A stretch of 64,000 nt of DNA from GCA-003244245 sp052390115 (lineage in GTDB: Bacteria; Actinomycetota; Actinomycetes; Mycobacteriales; Pseudonocardiaceae), in the NCBI GenBank assembly GCA_052390115.1, contig JBQTHE010000034.1, positions 1-64,000 of the forward strand, written 5' to 3'. Both the position numbers and the translations under genes were made by a program. Positions within the stretch are counted from its first letter, which is position 1, and every line of letters starts with the position of its first letter. A model generated the notes under the pieces. The model had not been told where the DNA came from. It ran no database searches and saw only the letters and a program-made list of their open reading frames with translations. Shown here piece after piece: positions 56,937 through 64,000 of the stretch.

Positions 56937-57386
56937 CTACCTACTGGGGCGCCAGATGACCAGGGCTGTTTCGGTACCTGGGCGCACCGGCACCAGGTCA
57001 CGGCGATAGGAGGCGTGCACGGCTGCGGCGGTCTGTTCGGCGACGGTCTGCGACCTGGCCAGCTCGGTGCGGGCCTGGTCCAGCTCGTCAGCGAGTTCGG
57101 CCAGCCTGGTTCGAAGCGCCTCCACCTGGTTCTCCAGGTCGATGATCCGCTTGATGCCGGCCAGATTGATCCCGTGGTCATGCGACAGCCGCTGCACCTC
57201 GTGCAGCAGCGCGATGTCGCGGGCCGAGTAGCGGCGGCCACCGCCGGGGCTACGGCCGGGCGACACCAGTCCCATCCGGTCGTAGGTGCGCAGCGTCTGC
57301 GCATGCAACCCGGCTAGCTGGGCGGCGACGGAGATCACGAAGACGGGGGTGTCCTGGTTCGCACCAGGCGGGGTCGGGACGATCAT
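56937..57386 (-). CDS. hspR: Heat-shock repressor HspR (MerR family)
   Basis: 149 residues with a MerR-type helix-turn-helix (FVISVAAQLAGLHAQTLRTYDRMGLVSPGR) and RRYSARDIALLHEVQRLSHDHGINLAGIKRI, then a coiled coil. HspR, with DnaK as co-repressor, binds HAIR elements; such elements are seen upstream of dnaK and clpB. The ATG overlaps the dnaJ stop (ATGA). Confidence 0.95.
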   Translation of the reverse strand: MIVPTPPGANQDTPVFVISVAAQLAGLHAQTLRTYDRMGLVSPGRSPGGGRRYSARDIALLHEVQRLSHDHGINLAGIKRIIDLENQVEALRTRLAELADELDQARTELARSQTVAEQTAAAVHASYRRDLVPVRPGTETALVIWRPSR

Positions 57387-58564
57387 CGCGCCGCCCCCCG
57401 ACGCTGCGCGCGGGTCAGCAGATCAGCCCGCGGGTCGTCGCCCGCAGTGGCCTGCGCGTAGGCCGCAAGCGCTTCTTTCGCCGCCTTGTCCAGCTTGCCG
57501 GGCACCACGACCTGCAGAGTTACCAGGAGGTCGCCGGACCGCCCGTGCCGCCCGGTGATGCCCTTGCCACGCGCCCGCAGGGTGCGGCCGTTGGCGGTGC
57601 CGGCGGGGACCTTGAGCGACACGGTACCGTCCATGGTCGGCACGGTCAGCGTGGTACCCATGACCAGCTCGGGGAACGACACCGGCACCGTCAGCGTGAG
57701 GTCGTCACCGGAGCGCCCGAACACCGGATGCGGGGTGACGTGCACCAGCACGTAGAGGTCACCGGCGGTGGCCCCGTACATGCCCGGCTCACCCTGCCCC
57801 GCCAGCCGGATCCGTTGACCGTCGGCGACCCCGGCGGGCACCCGCATGGTCAGCGTGCGATGCCGGTTTGACACCCCACGACCGCCGCACTCGGTGCACG
57901 GGTCGTCCACGATCCGGCCCACGCCGCGGCAGTCCCGGCATGGCTCGGAGAAGGCGAACGCGCCCTGGCTGCGGGTCACGAGCCCGGTGCCACCGCAGAC
58001 CGGGCAGACCCTGGGAACGGTGCCGGCCCGGGCCCCGGTGCCGCCGCAGCTGCCACAGCTGGCCGGGCTGGACAGCCGCAACGGCACGGTGGCGCCGCGG
58101 GCCGCCTCGGTGAAGTCGATCCGGATCTCGGTCTCGATGTCGGTACCGCGCCGCGGGCGACTCGCCCCGGCGTTGCCAGCGCCTCGGTTGGCGAACAGCC
58201 CACCGAGCAGGTCGTTGAGGCCGCCCGCATCACCGGTGCGACCGGGTGCGGTCCCGAACAGGTCACCGAGGTCGAAACCACCCGGGCTGCCCGGGCCGCC
58301 GAACCCGCCGCCGGGCCGAAAACCGCCGCTGAACAGGCTGCGCGCCTCGTCGTACTGCTTGCGCTTCTCCGGATCCGACAGCACGCCATAGGCCTCGGAC
58401 ACCGACTTGAAGCGCGCCTCGGCCCGAGCGTCGCCGGGGTTGGCGTCCGGGTGCAACTGGCGGGCCAGCTTGCGGTAAGCCCGTTTGATGTCCTCGGCCG
58501 ACGCGGTGGAGGAGACACCCAGCTCTGCGTAGAAGTCCTTCTCGATCCACTCCCGGGCGGTCAC
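57383..58564 (-). CDS. dnaJ: Chaperone DnaJ
   Basis: 393 residues: J domain with the HPD motif in RQLHPDANPG, a Gly/Phe-rich stretch (FSGGFRPGGGFGGPG), a zinc region with four C-x-x-C repeats (CGSCGGTG, CPVCGGTG, CRDCRGVG, CTECGGRG) and the C-terminal client domain. It stimulates DnaK ATPase. The GTG start follows GGAGGAGGTG. Third gene of the dnaK operon. Confidence 0.97.
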   Translation of the reverse strand: MTAREWIEKDFYAELGVSSTASAEDIKRAYRKLARQLHPDANPGDARAEARFKSVSEAYGVLSDPEKRKQYDEARSLFSGGFRPGGGFGGPGSPGGFDLGDLFGTAPGRTGDAGGLNDLLGGLFANRGAGNAGASRPRRGTDIETEIRIDFTEAARGATVPLRLSSPASCGSCGGTGARAGTVPRVCPVCGGTGLVTRSQGAFAFSEPCRDCRGVGRIVDDPCTECGGRGVSNRHRTLTMRVPAGVADGQRIRLAGQGEPGMYGATAGDLYVLVHVTPHPVFGRSGDDLTLTVPVSFPELVMGTTLTVPTMDGTVSLKVPAGTANGRTLRARGKGITGRHGRSGDLLVTLQVVVPGKLDKAAKEALAAYAQATAGDDPRADLLTRAQRRGAAR

Positions 58565-58583
58565 CGGACACCTCCTCCCTGCA

Positions 58584-59359
58584 TCAGTTCTCCTGCAACG
58601 GTTCAGCGCCGCCGGGTGGCCCGCCGCCAGGCGACCCATCGCCGGACGGCGCCGTCTCGCCACCCGACCATGCTGCGTCCCGGGACATCGCCGTGTCCGG
58701 GAACGTCTCCGAAGACGACGCTGCCGACGCTGCGGCCTCGGCCGGCTCGGTGTCGGTCACCGCCACCATCGCCGGACGCAATACCCGCTCGCCGAGCCGG
58801 TAGCCGCGACGCAGCACGGCGGTGACAGTCGGCCCGTGGACGTCGGGGGCGGTGCTGTGGTGCACGGCCTCGTGCACGTCCGGGTCGAAGCCGTCGCCGA
58901 TGGCTCCGAAGGATTCCAGGCCGTGCGCTGCCAGCCCGGCCACCAGCTTGTCCGCGACGGCCTTGAACGGCCCGGACACGTCACCGTGCTCCTGCGCCCG
59001 CTCGATATCGTCGAGCACGGTGAGCAGCTCACCGGCAACCTGCGCCTTGGCCAACGCGGTCACGAGCTGACGGTCGCGCTCCACCCGGCGGCGGTAGTTG
59101 CTGTACTCGGCGGAGATGCGCTGCAGATCCGCGGTCCGTTCCTCGACCTGGGCCTGCAACGCGTCGAGCTCGGCCGTGGTTGCCTGCCTGCCAGCGACAC
59201 CGCTGCCACCCTCGTCGACCTGGACGCCGCCACCGGCAGGCTGCTCGCCCGCCGGTGGGACCCGAATCTCACCCGTCACCGGATCGATCCTCCGCTTGTC
59301 TCGAATGACGACTCTGGGCTGCTCCTCGCCAGCGGTGCCGTCACCGGCATCCCGCCGCC

Positions 59360-59363
<4 letters not shown>
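58584..59363 (-). CDS. grpE: Nucleotide exchange factor GrpE
   Basis: 259 residues. The N-terminal ~70 are disordered and acidic. The GrpE coiled coil and beta domain follow, with RRRVERDRQLV, AVADKLVAGLAAHGL, FDPDVHEAVHH and LRRGYRLGERVLRPAMV. The C-terminal ~50 residues are Ala/Ser/Gly-rich and longer than usual. It exchanges ADP on DnaK. The GTG start overlaps the dnaK stop. Confidence 0.96.
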
Positions 59364-61240
<1,877 letters not shown>

Positions 61241-61314
61241 GTGAGCAACCCTTTCAAACTTGACTGGAACTGACTCAGGTCTGCTGGCCACTGCCGTGGT
61301 CATGACGCCGGTGA

Positions 61315-61335
61315 CTTGAGTGGATCCCGCTCAAC
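61315..61335. promoter_or_regulatory. HAIR element (HspR operator) upstream of dnaK
   Basis: CTTGAGT, 7 bp, GCTCAAC: one base short of the perfect HspR consensus. It lies 75 bp upstream of dnaK, at the expected promoter position. Confidence 0.9.
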
Positions 61336-61403
61336 CTATCTGATGGTTCTAACGACCGGTGCGCCGGCCATGTTCCCCACCCGGCCTGCCAGCCACGCTC
61401 CAC

Positions 61404-61467
61404 GCGCCGAGTTCGACCACAGGGCTGTCCGAACTCCCGCCGACGACGCTGCTGTCGAACTCGGCGC
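61404..61467. repeat. 64-bp palindromic element
   Basis: Perfect 14-bp arms (GCGCCGAGTTCGAC and complement) flank 36 bp. It resembles the 62-bp element in hpnC. It lies in the 559-bp gap upstream of dnaK. Confidence 0.85.
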
Positions 61468-61704
61468 ACACAGCGCCCCGAGGGTCCTTCGGAACCTTCA
61501 CCCCTGCTTCGAGTTCATCGAGTGGTGGTCCGGCGTTGGCGCCGGGCGCGGCGGCCGACGAGTTCCTCGCCACCCAGGGCGATGTCTGGGACACCCAGTG
61601 GGACATGTTCGCGTGCCTGCTCGGCGCGATACTGGCGCACCTGTTGCTCGCCCGCACGCACGACCGCCACCTCGCCACCATCCAGCCCTGTACCGAGGGT
61701 GCAG

Positions 61705-61766
61705 CCGTGAACTCGACGCCACGGACGTTCCCGCCCCCGGCGACGTCGGTAGCGTCGAGTTCACGG
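61705..61766. repeat. 58-bp palindromic element, copy 2
   Basis: Same 12-bp ends (GTGAACTCGACG and complement) and same 34-bp spacing as 42316-42373, with arms here extendable to 15 bp. It lies 34 bp after the stop of the methyltransferase gene and may terminate it. Confidence 0.88.
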
Positions 61767-61799
61767 GCTGCAGGCCGCGCTAATGAGACGCTTGGACGT

Positions 61800-62642
61800 T
61801 CAGGGCTTGCGGCCGACTGCTCCGACCATGCAGTGCTGCACGGGCTCCAGCGGTTTGATGCTCCGTGGGCCGTCGGGCCGCCAGTCGGCACACCGGGTCA
61901 GACCCGGTTCTACCAGTTCCAAGCCCGGGAGCATGCCCTCGATCTCGGCGCGGGTGCGAAATACTCCACTACCCATCGGGCTGCGCAGGAATACCTGTTC
62001 CAACCTCCGGGCGAGCTCGCTCAACTCGGGGCTGGTCTCGGGATCGGAGAAGTGGCTGATCGCCACGTAGGAGCCCGAGGGCAAGACGTCGATGTATTCG
62101 GCCATGATGCTCTGCGGGCTAGGCTCACCGTCGTGGTGGTGCAGCGTCCCGAGCTGGAACAGCGCGATCGGCTGGGAGAAGTCAAGGTACTTACGCACGA
62201 TCTCGTCATCGATGACCTGGTGCGGCTTGAAGATGTCAGCAGCGCTGAAGTGGGTGTGATCATTTTTCTCGAGCAGCGCCCGGCCGTGCGCGAGCACTAC
62301 AGGATCGTTGTCGACATACACCACCTGGGCGCCCGGCTGGATGCGCTGGGCGACCTGGTGGGTGTTCTCCGCCGTGGGCAATCCGGACCCGCAGTCGAGG
62401 AACTGGGTGATGCCGGTCTGGCTGGCGATAAAGCGCGTCACGCGGATCAGGAAGTTGCGGTTATCCGACGCGGTTCGACCCATTTCCGGTGCGACCTGCT
62501 GGATCCGCCGGACGACCTCGCGGTCGATCTCGTAGCTGTCCTTGCCGTTGAGAAATGCGTCATAGACCCGGGCGATGCTCGCCTTGGTCGGGTCGATTTT
62601 TCGTACGACGTCGTCCGGCAACCGGGCGTCAGTACCGGGCAT
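61800..62642 (-). CDS. DUF574 SAM-dependent methyltransferase
   Basis: 280 residues of the DUF574 family, common in actinomycetes: KASIARVYDAFLNGKDSYEIDREV near the N terminus, FLDCGSGLPTAENTHQVA as the SAM loop, and VVYVDNDPVVLAHGRALL. The substrate is unknown. ATG at 62642 is preferred by GTGAGG 7 nt upstream. It is a single-gene unit. Confidence 0.93.
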   Translation of the reverse strand: MPGTDARLPDDVVRKIDPTKASIARVYDAFLNGKDSYEIDREVVRRIQQVAPEMGRTASDNRNFLIRVTRFIASQTGITQFLDCGSGLPTAENTHQVAQRIQPGAQVVYVDNDPVVLAHGRALLEKNDHTHFSAADIFKPHQVIDDEIVRKYLDFSQPIALFQLGTLHHHDGEPSPQSIMAEYIDVLPSGSYVAISHFSDPETSPELSELARRLEQVFLRSPMGSGVFRTRAEIEGMLPGLELVEPGLTRCADWRPDGPRSIKPLEPVQHCMVGAVGRKP

Positions 62643-62753
62643 CGAGCGCCTCACAAGGGTTGCAGTACGGACCTGGTCTCTCAGCTAACCGTATAGTGCG
62701 GAGACGCGCGGTAACGACTTGGGTACAGCGTTGTCGGTCGCGTGCCGCGAACA

Positions 62754-62969
62754 TCAAGCCAGGGCAACCCGGCTGGACGGCTTCGGTACCAACCGGCCCG
62801 TGGCACGAGCTGCGTCCAACCATGCCTCGATTGCCTGCTCGACCTCGGCGACAGCCTCGTGTGGGGTCAGACCATGAGCGGAGCACATCAGCAGGTCGGG
62901 AACATCCGCGATCCAGACCTCGTCTTCGGCGCTCCAGAACACCTCGATCCGGTAACCAGGATTCATCAC
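62754..62969 (-). CDS. hicB: HicB-like antitoxin
   Basis: 71 residues: the HicB-type partial RNase-H fold (FWSAEDEVWIADVPDLLMCSAHG) and a helix (TPHEAVAEVEQAIEAWLDAA). It should neutralise HicA. No C-terminal DNA-binding domain is present, so autoregulation by this protein alone is doubtful. The start overlaps the hicA stop. Confidence 0.82.
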   Translation of the reverse strand: MMNPGYRIEVFWSAEDEVWIADVPDLLMCSAHGLTPHEAVAEVEQAIEAWLDAARATGRLVPKPSSRVALA

Positions 62970-63220
62970 TCATCCTCCAACAGCAGATCATACCGGCGTA
63001 CGAGGCTCGCAACCTGCCTGACCTGGTAACGCTTGGCCTGCCCGCGCTCCGTCTGAAGGTTGACGAGTTCAGGCACGTTCGGGTGCGCGAAGACCCGGTG
63101 GCTACCCCTGCCGCCGACTTCCCGGAAACCCAGTACCTGCACGAGACGCACCAGGTCGTCGAAGCTCACATTGGTGATGTCTCCGCGCCGGATTCGAGCG
63201 AGGAGGAGGTCGGGCTTCAC
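62966..63220 (-). CDS. hicA: HicA-like mRNA interferase toxin
   Basis: 84 residues with the HicA double-stranded-RNA-binding-like fold: FDDLVRLVQVLGFREVGGRGSHRVF, in which the catalytic His is in GRGSHRVF. HicA cleaves mRNA and blocks growth until bound by HicB. The toxin gene comes first, as in classical hicAB operons, and overlaps hicB by 4 bp. The GTG start has no strong ribosome binding site. Confidence 0.85.
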   Translation of the reverse strand: MKPDLLLARIRRGDITNVSFDDLVRLVQVLGFREVGGRGSHRVFAHPNVPELVNLQTERGQAKRYQVRQVASLVRRYDLLLEDE

Positions 63221-63308
63221 ACCGCCGGACGTTACGGAGGGGGTACGACAAGTTACGCCACGTCAGAAGATCGCGGCGGTCTGACAACACGCCGTCGTAG
63301 ACGGTCAC

Positions 63309-63518
63309 CTAGATGTCGGTGGCAATGATCGCCGAGGCGATCGCGTGCTTGCGGCGATCGTTCTCGTCCTTCATGTGCAAACCGTCGCTGACCGGCAGGA
63401 TCAGGCTACGGATGATCTTACGCAGGAGATCGAGGTCGGCGGCGGCCACGACGCTGGCGACCAGGAGGTACCCGCGTTGCTTAGTCTCGTCGATGAAGAC
63501 ATGGCCGCTCACCGGCAC
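63309..63518 (-). pseudogene. Truncated gene of DUF3800-like type
   Basis: 69 residues starting at GTG: HVFIDETKQRGYLLVASVV has the start of a DUF3800-like fold (FIDE), and later SDGLHMKDEND follows. A TAG ends it, but the frame continues with VTVYDG, which looks like the next strand of the same fold, then turns into unrelated sequence. I infer a nonsense mutation and loss of the 3' part. Confidence 0.5.
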
Positions 63519-63951
63519 CCAGCCGCAGCGCGGTATATATCGCCACGCGATGGACTTCCTGCTTGGGCTTGGGTTCGGGCACCCTGCCCCATAAAAGGCC
63601 CGCAGCCTTGGCGATCATCATACCCTCCCACAGGACCTCACCGTGATCAGATCAGCGTCGAACGGGCGATCATATGAGTCTGGGAGGATCGGTGGCGGAG
63701 CGGGTGGAGTTGGCGTAGGTGATCAGTCAGCTGTGCCCCGTGGGCAGGCAAGTCGGTCCTGTTGGCGTGATTCGTACTGCACCCGCCCGCCGAGGTCGAT
63801 GTGGTGTCGTTCTTCATTACCGTCCGGCTGGCGTCCGCAGCCGAGGACCTCGCCGTGCAGAGCACCGAGACGAAAGCTGGGGAGCGGCCCTGGCGGGCGG
63901 CTCCCCTAGCCTAGTCTCTCGCGCTGAACGCTACTGAGAGCATACCACCTC
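63519..63951. other. Intergenic region without a clear gene
   Basis: 433 bp in which no frame has a recognisable product or ribosome binding site. No tRNA or strong terminator was seen. Confidence 0.45.
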
Positions 63952-64000
63952 GTGACCGCCGCTTCGCCGCTGTCAGCCGCACCGCTGGCCACCGATGCCT
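63952..64000 (+). CDS. Possible start of a gene running off the right edge
   Basis: A GTG opens a frame of 16 codons to the window edge (MTAASPLSAAPLATDA). A TAGTCT box about 40 bp upstream could be a -10. There is too little sequence to name it. Confidence 0.3.
   Translation, partial: MTAASPLSAAPLATDA

Noticed and set aside
61359..62696. 445-codon plus-strand frame over the DUF574 gene and repeats
   Set aside because: Crosses two palindromic elements and is antisense to a conserved methyltransferase.
63643..63909. Plus-strand ORF near the right end
   Set aside because: Gly/Arg/Ser-rich, no ribosome binding site and no recognisable motif.

Overview
This window comes from a high-GC actinomycete, most likely of the Pseudonocardiaceae type. 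The evidence is the gene set: a dnaK-grpE-dnaJ-hspR operon with HAIR operators, DUF397, DUF5753 and DUF6879 regulatory proteins, a hopanoid operon, a lasso peptide cluster and two separate NRPS loci. No rRNA, tRNA or CRISPR array was seen.

Layout. 1-7950 (minus): a penicillin-binding-protein-type thioesterase followed by a large NRPS that runs off the left edge and ends, as far as visible, in an epimerization domain. 8949-9632: a TIGR02391/Ymh (HEPN-like) gene. 9645-17850 (minus): a complete lasso peptide cluster in the order precursor (A), cyclase (C), RRE protein (B1), leader peptidase (B2), exporter (D), followed by a large ATPase-TPR-SARP regulator. The precursor is a 36-residue ORF, and its promoter carries 11-bp-spaced heptamer repeats of SARP type. 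18144-18323: an undescribed His/Cys/Tyr-rich small peptide. 18382-28549: housekeeping genes (HAD phosphatase, serS, GH76, trmH-like, pyrE, SDR, DUF418, class III aminotransferase), interrupted at 19574-21537 by a DUF6879/XRE-DUF5753 island. 28844-32282: ferritin-like protein, FtsX/MacB-type permease, PucR regulator. 32426-40491 (plus): a tightly coupled hopanoid operon, hpnC-hpnD-hpnE-polyprenyl synthase-shc-hpnG/ispH fusion-hpnH. 40516-47697: hypothetical gene, the scar of a deleted Doc/DUF5753 pair, DUF397, clpB, SPW protein, TetR, flavohemoprotein.

48070-56843 (plus) is the most unusual locus. SbnA and SbnB homologues should make L-2,3-diaminopropionate (Dap). A discrete NRPS protein has an adenylation code very close to the diaminobutyrate code. 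A Pls/PosA-type membrane protein, related to the C-terminal part of poly-lysine synthetase, has lost its adenylation domain but keeps a recognisable stub of it. A SyrP-like TauD dioxygenase completes the operon. I read this as a split, two-protein version of a cationic poly(amino acid) synthetase specialised for Dap and possibly hydroxylated Dap.

56937-61240 (minus) is the heat-shock operon dnaK-grpE-dnaJ-hspR. HspR is expected to repress it and clpB through HAIR elements seen upstream of both. 61800-63518 holds a DUF574 methyltransferase, a hicAB toxin-antitoxin pair and a broken gene. Long perfect inverted repeats recur between genes throughout: two 58-bp copies with identical ends, a related 62-64-bp pair, and several unique palindromes. 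One of them has inserted into the 3' end of hpnC.
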